DNA of 64,000 nt from CAZOZZ01 sp965247425 (GCA_965247425.1 OZ252023.1:3782001-3846000), one strand, 5' to 3'. Counted from the stretch's first letter, positions 53,900-63,201 are shown. The notes: a model not told the origin generated them from the sequence alone. Program-made: numbers and translations.

Positions 53900-54534
53900 A
53901 CCAGCCCACGTCCAGCAAGAGAAGTCCGGCGGATCCGGCAAAGCCGGTTCCGGCCATCACGCCCGAGGCGAGCGCCGTGCGCTCTGCGGTCCAGGCGATT
54001 CGTGACGGCGACCGCGACGGGTTCGCCAGGCTGGTCGAGCTCTACCAGAGGCGTCTCTTCGGCCTCACCCTGATGATGGTTCGTGATCCGTCCGGAGCCG
54101 AAGAGGTGACTCAGGACGCCTTCGTCCTGGCCTTCAAACACCTCGACCGTTTCGACGACCGTCGTCCGTTCTATCCGTGGCTTGCGACCATCGCGGTGCG
54201 GCTGGCACAGACCTGGCTGCGACGCCACGTTCGGTTGACCACGCGTGAGGGTACCGAGCTCGACCCGTCGCACGAGCCCGCGGCGACCACGACCGATCCA
54301 CTCCGTCAGCTCGTCACCGACGAGAGAAGCCGGCACCTGTGGCGTTCGGTTGCGGCGCTCCCGTCGGGGGAGCGAACTGCCGTCTTTCTCTATTACCGCC
54401 AGGAGATGAAAGTGAACGACATCGCCGGCGCTCTCGGGGTCACAAGCGGAACCGTGAAGACGCTCCTGTTTCGCGCGCGCCGCCGGTTGCGCCGTACCGT
54501 GAACCAAAACCTGCGACCTGCAACCGAGGATTGA
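53896..54534 (+). CDS. ECF-type RNA polymerase sigma factor
   Basis: 212 aa from GTG 53896, overlapping the previous gene by 4 bp. Region 2: FARLVELYQRRLFGLTLMMV, GAEEVTQDAFVLAFKHLDRF and RPFYPWLATIAVRLAQTWLR. Region 4: LPSGERTAVFLYYRQEMKVN, DIAGALGVTSGTVKTLLFRA. A ~35-residue N-terminal extension is Pro/Ala-rich. It directs polymerase to stress or envelope genes when released from the anti-sigma factor encoded 1 bp downstream. Confidence 0.93.
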   Translation: MNQPTSSKRSPADPAKPVPAITPEASAVRSAVQAIRDGDRDGFARLVELYQRRLFGLTLMMVRDPSGAEEVTQDAFVLAFKHLDRFDDRRPFYPWLATIAVRLAQTWLRRHVRLTTREGTELDPSHEPAATTTDPLRQLVTDERSRHLWRSVAALPSGERTAVFLYYRQEMKVNDIAGALGVTSGTVKTLLFRARRRLRRTVNQNLRPATED

Positions 54535-54535
54535 C

Positions 54536-55069
54536 ATGACCACAAAGCACGTCCTGAAGATGATCGAAGCGCTGCCGCTGTCCGAATACACGTCCCACGA
54601 ACTCGAGATCGCCGAGCGTCACGCCCGAGACTGTATCGAGTGTCGGCAAGCCATGGCGGATGCGAAACTACTGGATGCCGAGCTCGGCCGTCAGCCGGAG
54701 CCCATCCCGCCCGCCAGCCTGGCCGCGGTCATCATCGCACGCACGGCGCGCCTCGACGAGGAAGACCCGTCCACCTCCCCCGATCCGTCGCGGCTTCGGG
54801 TTGCCGAAGCCAGGAGCGATCGACTTTCGTGGGCTGCGACGCTTACGGGTCTTCTGGTGGGTCTCGGGGCCGAGGCCTACGGGTTGCTCTCCGGCGCGAC
54901 GACCCTCGATCTGACGTCTTCACGGATCGGTGGAGTGGCGACCGGCCTGATCGAAATGTTGAATGCAGGTCCTTCCGTCATCGTTTTCGCGACAGGTCTG
55001 CTTCTTTACCTGGCGGGCTTCCTGGGATCGGTTCGCGGCACTGCAACCTCCCTCACACGGAGTCGGTAA
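54536..55069 (+). CDS. Membrane-anchored zinc-binding anti-sigma factor
   Basis: 177 aa, starting 1 bp after the sigma gene. The ZAS motif is H29-x3-C33-x2-C36 (ERHARDCIECRQAM), with a helical sigma-binding region before it. Two TM helices follow (LSWAATLTGLLVGLGAEAYG and IVFATGLLLYLAGFLGSV). It should hold the ECF sigma factor inactive at the membrane. Gene order sigma then anti-sigma is standard. Confidence 0.88.
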   Translation: MTTKHVLKMIEALPLSEYTSHELEIAERHARDCIECRQAMADAKLLDAELGRQPEPIPPASLAAVIIARTARLDEEDPSTSPDPSRLRVAEARSDRLSWAATLTGLLVGLGAEAYGLLSGATTLDLTSSRIGGVATGLIEMLNAGPSVIVFATGLLLYLAGFLGSVRGTATSLTRSR

Positions 55070-55160
55070 GGACATCTGAGCTTCTCCTTCCGAGGGCCCC
55101 TAGCCGAGTGCCAGCGCAACGGACTACCCCTCCGGTGTCATTCTCTCTTATCATGCTCCT

Positions 55161-57230
55161 ATGAAGAAAGTCCCGACCGTCTTCACCACGGCTTGTCCGC
55201 GGAACTGCTACAGCACGTGTGCCATGACGGTGGAAGTGGAGGAAGGGCGGCTGCGCCGCGTGCTTCCACATGCCGGCAACCTTGCCACACCGGAGGGGCC
55301 GTGCCTGAAGGGCTTGAGCTACGTCGAGCGAGTCGGATCCCCGGACCGCATCCTTCACCCGCTCGCTCGACGGGAGGATGGAAGCTTCGAGCAGATCTCG
55401 TGGCCGGAGGCCTTCGACGAGATCACACACCACCTGGTTCGCATTCGCCGGGAGTACGGTCCCCAGAGCGTCCTCTACTTCTCAGGAAGTGGCACGAAGG
55501 GACTGCTCAACGGCGTCGGCACAGCCTTCTGGCGTCTCTTTGGTGGCTACACCGGGACCTACGGCGACCTCTGCTGGCCCGCGGGCCTCGAAGCCACCCG
55601 TCTGACGCTCGGGGAGAACAAGCACAGTGCGCCCTGGGACCTCGCCCACGCCCGGCTCATCCTCCTGTGGGGCAAGAATTCGGCGGAGACCAACATCCAT
55701 CAGATGCCCTTCGTGGAGAAAGCCGTGGAGGCAGGCGCCCGGCTGGTGGTGGTGGATCCCCGACGCACCGAGACGGCCGAACGCGCCGATCTCCTGGTCC
55801 AGCCGCGGCCGGGCAGTGACCTCGCACTGGCACTGGCTCTGGCCCACATCCTGTTCCGCGAAAACCTGGTCGACGAGGCGTTTCTGGACGCCCACGTCGT
55901 CGGACACGAGAGCTACCGTCGGGCGGTCCAAGGCTGCACGCCGGAGTGGGCGGAGAAGATCACCGGCGTTCCCTCCCGGTTCATCGAGCGCCTGGGGGTG
56001 AGCGTGGGTACCGTGAAGCCACTCACCATCTGCGCCGGCTTCGGCATGCAGCGTTACACCAACAGCGGACAGACGATGCGCGCGATCATCGCGCTGCTGG
56101 CCTTAACGGGCAACATCGGGCGGCCCGGAGCGGGATGGCAGTTTGCCAACCTCCAGAGTGCGATCTTCGACGAGGTGAAAGATCCCATCGCGTTCTATCC
56201 GCCCGAGAAGCCCGATGGCGTCGCGCGCATCAGCATCTCCACGGCCCGCCTGGGCGCCGACATGCTCGCCACTACGGATCCGCCGCTTAAGATGGCATGG
56301 GTCGAGCGGGGCAACCCGGTCACCCAGAATCCGGACACTTCCACGGTTCTCAAGGCATTCCGTCGCCTGGATTTCCGCGTGGTCGTCGAGCAGTTCCTCA
56401 CCGACACGGCGCGCGAGGCGGACATCGTCCTGCCCGCCAAGACGCTCTTCGAGCAATCCGACGTCATCGGGGCCTACTGGCATCCCTACATCCAGCTCAA
56501 GCAGAAAGTCCTGGATCCTCCCGGGCAGGTGAAGCCGGAGTCGGAGATCTACCGCCTGCTGGCCGAGCGCCTCGGTCTGCCGTCAAGTGTCGTGGATGCG
56601 GCCATTCCCGGGCCGGGCGACGCCGAGATAGATGCATGGCTCGAGGCGAAGCTGGCTCCCTTTGACGGTCTGAGCCTGGAGCTCCTCGGACAGGGACCGG
56701 TGCTGGCACCAGGTCACGAGGAGGTGGCCTTCGCCGATCTGGTCTTTTCCACGCCCTCGGGAAAGATCGAGCTGTATTCCGACGAGGCCTCGCGACGCTG
56801 GCGGGTCGATGCCCTTCCGTCGTGGGTCGCGCCAGCCGAGGCGGCGCCCGCGGAGGGAAGCGACGGCGGGAGGTACCCCCTGGTCTTCATGTCCCCTACC
56901 ACGAAGAACCGCATCCACTCGCAGTTCGGCAACCTCCAGATGATCCGCGTGCACGATCCTGTTCCCCTGCTCGACATCAGCCCCGCCGATGCCCTGCCGC
57001 GCGGGATCCGCGGCGGCGAGCGCGTGAAGGTGTTCAACGACCGAGGATCCCTGGAAGTACGATCCCGACTGGACTTCGGGCTGCGTGCCGGCTGTGTGTC
57101 TCTGACCAACGGCTGGTGGCTTACGGACGGAGGCGCGGTCAACGTTCTCTCGGCGGGTCGAGAAACCGACATGGGTCACGGTGCAGCCTTCCACGAAAAC
57201 CGGGTGGAGGTAGAGAAGGTGACCGAATGA
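55161..57230 (+). CDS. Molybdopterin oxidoreductase catalytic subunit (DMSO-reductase family)
   Basis: 689 aa. N-terminal 4Fe-4S cysteines C12, C16, C20 and C48 (CPRNCYSTC ... GPCLKG). The molybdenum ligand is predicted to be C138 in TYGDLCWPAG. Further: LLWGKNSAETNIHQMPF, GRPGAGWQFANLQSA, and the C-terminal molydopterin-binding domain LVFMSPTTKNRIHSQFGNLQ. There is no Tat signal, so the enzyme is probably cytoplasm-facing. It overlaps the DmsBC-like gene by ATGA. Electron donor or acceptor unknown; DmsA/PhsA/thiosulfate- or S-oxide-type reductase are options. Confidence 0.9.
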   Translation: MKKVPTVFTTACPRNCYSTCAMTVEVEEGRLRRVLPHAGNLATPEGPCLKGLSYVERVGSPDRILHPLARREDGSFEQISWPEAFDEITHHLVRIRREYGPQSVLYFSGSGTKGLLNGVGTAFWRLFGGYTGTYGDLCWPAGLEATRLTLGENKHSAPWDLAHARLILLWGKNSAETNIHQMPFVEKAVEAGARLVVVDPRRTETAERADLLVQPRPGSDLALALALAHILFRENLVDEAFLDAHVVGHESYRRAVQGCTPEWAEKITGVPSRFIERLGVSVGTVKPLTICAGFGMQRYTNSGQTMRAIIALLALTGNIGRPGAGWQFANLQSAIFDEVKDPIAFYPPEKPDGVARISISTARLGADMLATTDPPLKMAWVERGNPVTQNPDTSTVLKAFRRLDFRVVVEQFLTDTAREADIVLPAKTLFEQSDVIGAYWHPYIQLKQKVLDPPGQVKPESEIYRLLAERLGLPSSVVDAAIPGPGDAEIDAWLEAKLAPFDGLSLELLGQGPVLAPGHEEVAFADLVFSTPSGKIELYSDEASRRWRVDALPSWVAPAEAAPAEGSDGGRYPLVFMSPTTKNRIHSQFGNLQMIRVHDPVPLLDISPADALPRGIRGGERVKVFNDRGSLEVRSRLDFGLRAGCVSLTNGWWLTDGGAVNVLSAGRETDMGHGAAFHENRVEVEKVTE

Positions 57231-58591
57231 GGGGATCGGGCGGCGACGTTACCAAGGGGTTCCTCTTCGATGTCGGTCGTTGCACCGGGTGCCGCGCGTG
57301 CGAGTTGGCCTGCTCCACCGAGAACGAGCTTGGATGGGGCAGGAGCTGGCGCCAGGTGGTCCCTTTTAACGAAGAGCGGCGCCCCGGCATTCCCACGTTC
57401 CATCTCTCTCTGGCCTGCAACCACTGTGACGAAGCTCCGTGCATGAGCCAATGCCCCTCGCTGGCCATCAGCCGCGAATCGTCGACGGGCGCGGTCCTCA
57501 TCGACGCCGAGAGCTGCATCGGTTGCCGATATTGCAGTTGGGTCTGCCCCTACGACGCGATGCGGTTCGACGATCGCCTCTCGGTGATGACCAAGTGCAC
57601 CTCCTGCAATCATCGTCTCAAGGAGGGCCTGGAACCGGCGTGTGTCGACGCTTGTCCGACCGCGGCCCTGGGTTTCGGGGCCCTGGAAGGCGAGGAGGAC
57701 ACGCCCGGGTTCCCCAAAACGCCGGCAGGTCCACGTATTCGCTTCCAGCCTTTGAAGGAGGGCGCGCGGCCCGCCGAGAGTACGTGGTCGCTCGGCGAGG
57801 ATGTCATCGCGTCATTCGTTCGATCGCGTCCCGAATGGGTTGAGGGGATCACGCTCCGCTCGGAGCTTCCCCTCTGGCTCTTCACCACGGCGGCGGCGGC
57901 CCTGGTGGGATGGATTCTGGCGGCGGCCGCTGGCCAGGTAGTAGTGAACGCCCTGATCTTCGCTCCGCTTGCCGCGATGACGCTGGCCGTGAGCACGTTT
58001 CACCTGGGACGGCCGCTACGCGCCTGGCGCGCGGTGCTCAACCTGCGCGGTTCGCGCCTGAGCCGGGAGATCGCAGCCTTCGGAGCCTTCCTGGGAGCCA
58101 CGGCCCTGACTTTCCTGTGGGTCGACCCGCCGGCCGCGCTTGGCTGGGTCGCGGCGGGGGCGGGCCTCCTGGCCCTTTTCTCCATAGACCGTGTGTACGA
58201 CCCGGTCAGAACCCGCGCGTCCGTTCCGCTTCACAGTGCGGACGTTCTGTTGACTGGACCGTTGTTCGCTACGGCGCTGCTCGAGGTTCCGTCGGCCTTC
58301 GGAGTTCTGGCACTGATCAAGCTCGGCCTTTATGTCCGCTGGAAATTCCTGGATGAGCACGGTTTCGGGTCTGTTCCGCGGAGTCTCCTCGCTGCCGCGA
58401 GAATAGGATTCGGCCTGATCCTTCCGCCCGTCCTGTGGTGGTTCTGGCCCGAGGCCTGGGCGGGCTGGGGTCTTCTCTCGTTGGGTGTCGGCGAACTCGT
58501 CGATCGTGGAGAGTTCTACGAAGGGCTGGAGATCTCCACACCCCGAACCCAGGCGTATCGGGACGCGCGGGCCTGGGGAAAGGCAGGCTGA
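57227..58591 (+). CDS. Fused 4Fe-4S electron-transfer and DmsC-like membrane subunit
   Basis: 454 aa from ATG 57227. Residues ~10-160 are a DmsB-type ferredoxin with four cysteine clusters: CTGCRACELAC, CNHCDEAPCMSQCP, CIGCRYCSWVCP and CTSCNH...CVDACP. From ~210 a DmsC-like membrane domain follows with about eight helices (LWLFTTAAAALVGWILAAAA, TFHLGRPLRAWRAVLNLRGS). The fusion of B and C subunits in one polypeptide is found in some DMSO-reductase-like systems. It should anchor the catalytic subunit and exchange electrons with the quinone pool. Confidence 0.9.
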   Translation: MRGSGGDVTKGFLFDVGRCTGCRACELACSTENELGWGRSWRQVVPFNEERRPGIPTFHLSLACNHCDEAPCMSQCPSLAISRESSTGAVLIDAESCIGCRYCSWVCPYDAMRFDDRLSVMTKCTSCNHRLKEGLEPACVDACPTAALGFGALEGEEDTPGFPKTPAGPRIRFQPLKEGARPAESTWSLGEDVIASFVRSRPEWVEGITLRSELPLWLFTTAAAALVGWILAAAAGQVVVNALIFAPLAAMTLAVSTFHLGRPLRAWRAVLNLRGSRLSREIAAFGAFLGATALTFLWVDPPAALGWVAAGAGLLALFSIDRVYDPVRTRASVPLHSADVLLTGPLFATALLEVPSAFGVLALIKLGLYVRWKFLDEHGFGSVPRSLLAAARIGFGLILPPVLWWFWPEAWAGWGLLSLGVGELVDRGEFYEGLEISTPRTQAYRDARAWGKAG

Positions 58592-58635
58592 TCTCCCGGC
58601 GATTTCGATTTCCGGCAGTCTGACGAGGTAGAAAC

Positions 58636-59820
58636 ATGTCATTCCTTCGATATTTCCCGCCCATGGGAATCTATGAGACGCTCTACGCCTTCCGCGATGC
58701 GTTCGGAACATACATGGGAGAGCCCGGGACCCATCCGTGGAGTCAGGGCTTCCCGAGGACGGTGCAGCTTCCAGGTGGACCGGAGATCCCTATCCGCGTC
58801 GATGTCAGGCCGGATGATCTCAAGTACCCCAAGGCCTGGGGCCTGCCGGCGTTGCGAGAAGCGGTGGCTTCTTACTACCAGAGGTTCTACGGCGCCGACA
58901 TCTCCAGCGAGAACGTGATGATCTTCGCCGGAGGAAGGCCCGCCATCGTCGCGGTGCTCTCATTTCTCGAGCCCGGCATCACGGTCCGGATCGCGTCGAC
59001 CGAATATACCCCTTACTACGACATGCTCGAGCGCATCGGCCGGTCGTACTCTCTCGTTCCGAGTACGGTGGAAAACGGGTTCCGACCCACAGCCGAAGAT
59101 TACTCCGCGGTCGCCGAAGACAGCCGATACCTCATCCTCATGAGCAACCCATGTAATCCAACCGGTATTACCCGGCACGGGGACGACCTCGAAAACTTCG
59201 TAAAGCTGGCGGGTTCGGCAAGTGTCGGGATACTGTTCGATGAGGCGTATGAGCTCTTCCACGACAGCCCGGTAAGCGCCCTTCGCTACGTTCGAAACAT
59301 CGACGAGTCGAACGTCTTCGTTGTCGGTGCGGCGACCAAAGGGCTCCAGGCGCCCGGCATAAGAATCGGATGGGTCGTTGCGGCGAAGCGCCACATCGAA
59401 GTCCTGGGAAACTTTTCATCGTTCGGTATGGGAGGTGTCTCCCATCCGTCTCAGTGCTTCGCCCTGGAACTGCTGGGGGAGGAACGCGTGAAACTCTCAA
59501 GGAAGGCCGTGCCCGCCTTCTACGGCGCCCAGCGTAAGCGCTACGGGGAAGCGTTTCGAAGGCTGGGCCTCGAACTCTTCTCCGGAGAGGGCGGTTTCTA
59601 CCACTGGTGCCGGCTCCCCGGAGAGTGGACTGCCGATCAGTTCAACACCCGGCTTTTCAAAGAAGGCGCCGCCGTCCTCAAAGGGACGGACTGCGATATG
59701 GCGCGCCGGGGAACCGATTCTTCTCTCGCGAACTTCTTCCGCTTCTCCTTCGGCCCGCTCGAACCCGACTCGTTCGACCAGGACATCGAGATCCTCACGC
59801 GCGCCCTCCGTGCTCGATGA
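58636..59820 (+). CDS. Class I/II PLP-dependent aminotransferase
   Basis: 394 aa; GACGAGGTAGAAAC precedes ATG. Fold-type I pattern: YPKAWGLPALREAVASYYQR, NPCNPTG (171-177), GILFDEAY (D202) and the PLP lysine K235 in GAATKGLQAPGIRIGW. The substrate cannot be read from sequence. It follows the molybdoenzyme genes by 44 bp on the same strand and could share their transcript, but a functional link is not evident. Confidence 0.88.
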   Translation: MSFLRYFPPMGIYETLYAFRDAFGTYMGEPGTHPWSQGFPRTVQLPGGPEIPIRVDVRPDDLKYPKAWGLPALREAVASYYQRFYGADISSENVMIFAGGRPAIVAVLSFLEPGITVRIASTEYTPYYDMLERIGRSYSLVPSTVENGFRPTAEDYSAVAEDSRYLILMSNPCNPTGITRHGDDLENFVKLAGSASVGILFDEAYELFHDSPVSALRYVRNIDESNVFVVGAATKGLQAPGIRIGWVVAAKRHIEVLGNFSSFGMGGVSHPSQCFALELLGEERVKLSRKAVPAFYGAQRKRYGEAFRRLGLELFSGEGGFYHWCRLPGEWTADQFNTRLFKEGAAVLKGTDCDMARRGTDSSLANFFRFSFGPLEPDSFDQDIEILTRALRAR

Positions 59821-59840
59821 ACGAAAGGTAACAGGACAGA

Positions 59841-59879
59841 GTGTCGGGGTGGCCGTCCCTGGCCACCCGCGGGGCAAGC
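59841..59879 (+). repeat. REP type A
   Basis: GTGTCGGGGTGGCCGTCCCT followed by GGCCACCCGCGGGGCAAGC, just after the aminotransferase gene. No type B partner within 200 bp. Confidence 0.85.
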
Positions 59880-59884
59880 CAACC

Positions 59885-60070
59885 TTACAAATCCAACCGA
59901 TCCAAAAACCGGCACATGCTCTTGCGCTGGATTCCAAGAATCACAGCGGCTTCCTTCCTGTGTCCCCCGGTCAGGTCCAGGACGTTGGGGATCCCGTGCT
60001 TAGGTGGAAGGAGCCAATCGACTGGCTTGATCCATTGACGAGTTGCCCGGAGCGTTCCGTTGCCAACCTT
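59885..60070 (-). pseudogene. Fis-type helix-turn-helix remnant of an NtrC-like regulator
   Basis: On the minus strand an open stretch without a start reads WLLPPKHGIPNVLDLTGG, HRKEAAVILGIQRKSMCRFL and DRLDL before TAA (59885-59887). The second part is the Fis-like DNA-binding helix pair seen at the C-terminus of sigma54-dependent response regulators (pattern GGNKTRAAEILGI.RKTLY). The rest of the gene is missing; the IS1380 element begins about 45 bp upstream and may have separated it. Confidence 0.5.
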
Positions 60071-60114
60071 AGTGAAACTTCGCCAAATCGGCTAATTGCT
60101 TGTATGGTTGGGGG

Positions 60115-61860
60115 CTAGCCCGGATGGATCACCAATCGGAGAATCGATCAGTGTTCGGATACGAGAAGCGATTTGCGGCGAGACTTGGAGCTGAGAGTGA
60201 GCGAGCCGTGGACATTGGCGGATTTTGAGCCTGTGACACGGCGACATTTGGCGGGAGATCGGCATGAATGGGCGAGTGCAGGCAGGCCTCGCCGGGAGGC
60301 AGATGAGAGGCGCTGTTTTTCGGATCTGAAGGTTCGGTGTCGTCAGCAACGAAGCGGAATTGATTGCAGGTTTCTCACTATGAGAGCAAAGACGTCGGCA
60401 TAGGGATAGGCCTCCGACATCGAGATCCAGACGTTGCGGACCGTGAGGCGGATACGCGCACCGATCTTAAGAAGCTTCAGACGGATGGTTCCGCATTGGG
60501 CATGGGCCATCGCGGTATCTTTGAGACCGAGACGACGCAACGCCTGCATAAGCATGTAGGCGGCTGAGGACAGATACAGTCGGAGCTGATTGGCGCGCAT
60601 GGTTCCCGCACTGGTGCGGTCGGCAAATAGATCCAGTTGCTGTTCTTTGATCCGGTTCTCCATGTCGCCGCGTACGCAATAGAAATCTTCGTAGAGCGCT
60701 TGGGCTCCGAGTCGTTCCGGTGGCAGTGAGGTCACCACGAATCGGGGATTGGCGCCCTTGGCCAGGAACTCGGCTTTGCCAACAACGCGACGAGTGCGGC
60801 TCCAGCTCTTTCGAGTCCGGTACAGGAAATCCTTAAACACTCGTGCCGATTTCCCAGTGGTCTGAAACTCCGCTTCAGCCTGAATCATCTGGTCAGCGAT
60901 CTCTCGCTTGAGGCGGTCGTTCTTGGCCAACCCCATCACATAATCGACCTGGTGGGTTTCACACCAGTCCAGTAATGCATCCCGGCAGAATCCGGAATCG
61001 GCCCGAATGATGATCGACACGTCCGGCCAGCTCTGACGGATCTGGCCGACGATACGTTCCAATTCATCGACTGATCCTGCCGCCCCATCGATATTGGACG
61101 GGCGCAGCCGAGCGCACAACAGATGCTCTCCACAGAAGATGTACAAGGGCAGATAGCAGTAGTTGCGGTAGTAGCCGTGAAAGAACCGGCCTTCCTTTTG
61201 ACCATGGATCGGATCATCGGTCGCGTCCAGATCCAGAACGATCTCTTCGGGCGCCGTGTTGTCATGGGCTGCCACAAACGCATCGACCATCCAACGATCG
61301 ATCTTGTTCCCATCCATAGCGATCTTCTTGTACCGCTCCTGGTCGCCGACTTCGGCGCCGGTCAACTCCAATCGGTTTAGTGTGCTCTTGCCCGCCAACG
61401 CCTTTCCCCAGTCGCCGGCCTGTCGTCGATTCGTTCCCAGCGGATCCGCTTTGTCCACCGCCAACGCAAGCATCGGGTCGGTCCGTAACTGATCGTGATC
61501 GTTCAGGTCTTCATATCCCAGGCACAGCCCGTAGACCCGCTGTCCCAACAGCTCCTTCACGGTGTGTTCGATCAACCGTTGGTCGCGATGATCGCTAAAA
61601 CACCCCGCCAATCCATCGATCAAACCGGTCCGCTTTTCGACTTCACGCAGCAGCAGAACTCCAGCGTCAGACGTGATCTTGCCGCCGTCGAAACGCGCCT
61701 TCATTTTTCGTTGAAGAAGTCCGTGAAATTCGAACGTGGTTTGTTTACACTCTGTACTCATAAGGGCCGCCTCCGTTTGGTTTCTGAACCGTTCTCGACA
61801 AACGATTTATGCCAAACAGGGCGGCCTTTTCTGGTCCTTTCGGTGATTTATGCGGGCTAG
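60115..61860 (-). mobile_element. IS1380-family insertion sequence
   Basis: About 1.75 kb. The left end CTAGCCCGGATGGATCACC and the reversed right end CTAGCCCGCATAAATCACC match at 16 of 19 positions, and CTAGCCCGCATAAATCACC-like ends are typical of this family. It carries one complete transposase gene on the minus strand. No target duplication is evident. The 228 bp between the left end and the transposase gene hold no other gene. Confidence 0.85.
60343..61761 (-). CDS. IS1380-family transposase
   Basis: 472 aa, apparently intact. DDE-type transposase: FDGGKITSDAGVLLLREVEK, LLGQRVYGLCLGYEDLNDHD, LDLDATDDPIHGQKEGRFFH (first catalytic Asp), IIIRADSGFCRDALLDWCE (second Asp) and ENRIKEQQLDLFADRTS (Glu). 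These are hallmark IS1380 blocks. The gene is complete and both ends are present, so the element may still move. Confidence 0.93.
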   Translation of the reverse strand: MSTECKQTTFEFHGLLQRKMKARFDGGKITSDAGVLLLREVEKRTGLIDGLAGCFSDHRDQRLIEHTVKELLGQRVYGLCLGYEDLNDHDQLRTDPMLALAVDKADPLGTNRRQAGDWGKALAGKSTLNRLELTGAEVGDQERYKKIAMDGNKIDRWMVDAFVAAHDNTAPEEIVLDLDATDDPIHGQKEGRFFHGYYRNYCYLPLYIFCGEHLLCARLRPSNIDGAAGSVDELERIVGQIRQSWPDVSIIIRADSGFCRDALLDWCETHQVDYVMGLAKNDRLKREIADQMIQAEAEFQTTGKSARVFKDFLYRTRKSWSRTRRVVGKAEFLAKGANPRFVVTSLPPERLGAQALYEDFYCVRGDMENRIKEQQLDLFADRTSAGTMRANQLRLYLSSAAYMLMQALRRLGLKDTAMAHAQCGTIRLKLLKIGARIRLTVRNVWISMSEAYPYADVFALIVRNLQSIPLRC

Positions 61861-61911
61861 GGTCTATCACGTCTTGTTAGACACGGGGCTCGTCAAACTG
61901 GAGGTGTTGTG

Positions 61912-62638
61912 ATGACGAACGCAAGAATGCTGCTTCTTCCGGTCTTGGTATTCACGCTAGCTCTGGCACAGGCTGGTTTGGCACAAGATCAAGCCAACTC
62001 TGAACTGATGACAAACGACGATGTGATTGAGATGATCGAGGCCGGCTTGTCTGCCGAGATCGTACTGGCCAGCCTCGAATCGTGCGGTTGCCAATTCACT
62101 ACCTCAACGTCCGCACTGGTTGCACTGGCGAAGGCGGGTGTGCCGAACGATGTCATCTATTCGATGGTGGCGATCGCGAACCGGAAGGTCCCGGCGCCCG
62201 TCGAGGTCTCGGCCCCACCTGCTGGTCCACCACCGCAACCAGAGGTAGTTGTTGAGAGTCTCTTTTTTCCCAAGACCAAGCACGTCATTCAGGACGGTGG
62301 GAAAGATAAGGAAATCGAGATAGCGCTTGTCCTGACGGGTGGTGCGATTCTTTCTGAAGCACCGAAAGCAGGAACAGGTATTCGCCACGATACCTTTTGA
62401 CACTATCCAGGACATCACCTACGAACGATCCAGTCACGCCAGGATCAAGACTGCGCTATTACTGAGCCCTTGGGCGCTTTTCTCAAAGGGCAAGAAGCAT
62501 TGGCTGACCGTTAATTACAAAGCAGGCGATGTCTCGGACTTCATCCTGCTGAAGCTCGACAAGAAGGAGTACAAGAGAATTCTGGCGGCGACCGAGGCCA
62601 GGACGGGACAGACCATCGAACGAGTGATCGACAACTGA
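61912..62638 (+). pseudogene. Exported hypothetical protein, frameshifted
   Basis: ATG 61912 follows TGGAGGTGTTGTG. Signal peptide (LLLPVLVFTLALAQAGLAQ), then two tandem helix-hairpin units (NDDVIEMIEAGLSAEIVLAS and STSALVALAKAGVPNDVIYS) seen in many short acidobacterial exported proteins. At about 62335-62345 the sense moves one frame: ALVLTGG then VRFFLKHRKQEQVFATIPFD, running to 62638 with ALLLSPWALFSKGKKHWLTV. A single indel in GGGTGGTGCGATT explains it. Confidence 0.7.
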
Positions 62639-62869
62639 CGCCAGGCGCGAGCTCTCCTGGCTCCGGAGTCTCGCACTTTCGCCTTCAGCAAAAGCACCGG
62701 TTTGATCCAGCATCATGCGTGCCGTATCGATATCGCGCCAGTCAATGGCGTGGGTGTATCTTTGCGCATCGCCAAGTCCTTGCAGAAATTCTAATCCTCG
62801 CTCCACCGGAAGTTTCTTCAAGTTTCCTCAAGAAGGAGGAACCCTGGCCGTCACATCAAATCAGAGTGG
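62639..62869. other. Scrap region, no intact gene
   Basis: A minus-strand frame from TTG 62821 reads MKKLPVERGLEFLQGLGDAQ, DWRDIDTARMMLDQTGAF and could be the relic of a gene I do not recognise. It has no clear end of its own and overlaps the preceding pseudogene. Confidence 0.3.
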
Positions 62870-63107
62870 AATCCATAGCGACTTGCTGACGCTGGGTGTG
62901 TTTGTCGATGTGGCCCTGCGGGACATCGAGAATCCGTCGGCCCTGTATGATGGCGACGATTTCGACTTCAGCCTTGTTCCCGCCAGCATCGCCATCGATG
63001 CGGGCGTGGCCTTGCCTGGGGTGACAGACGAGGCCACCGGTAATGCGCCGGACCTTGGCGCGCTCGAACTCGGCCTCCCGGTGCCTCACTATGGCCGACG
63101 GAATTGA
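62870..63107 (+). pseudogene. C-terminal fragment of a beta-helix surface protein
   Basis: The frame reads SDLLTLGVFVDVALRDIENP, DDFDFSLVPASIAIDAGVAL and GNAPDLGALELGLPVPHYG. This is the typical closing segment of right-handed beta-helix proteins (F.L...SPAIDAG...P.....G..PDLGA.E.G). The N-terminal coils are absent and the upstream frame is unrelated. Confidence 0.65.
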
Positions 63108-63201
63108 TTTGGGCTGACGGTTCGTGACATTTGCGAGTGGGATTTCCCCTAAGATCAGACGCGTCTATCGAAACCGCATTAGTAACGAAAATGAGGGGAC
63201 A

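Noticed and set aside
60111..61864. Target-site duplication of the IS1380 element
   Set aside because: The bases flanking the two ends do not match, so no duplication can be claimed.
62483..62821. 112-codon minus-strand frame
   Set aside because: Only the first ~60 codons look coding and it runs antisense into the neighbouring pseudogene; kept as a possible relic, not a gene.
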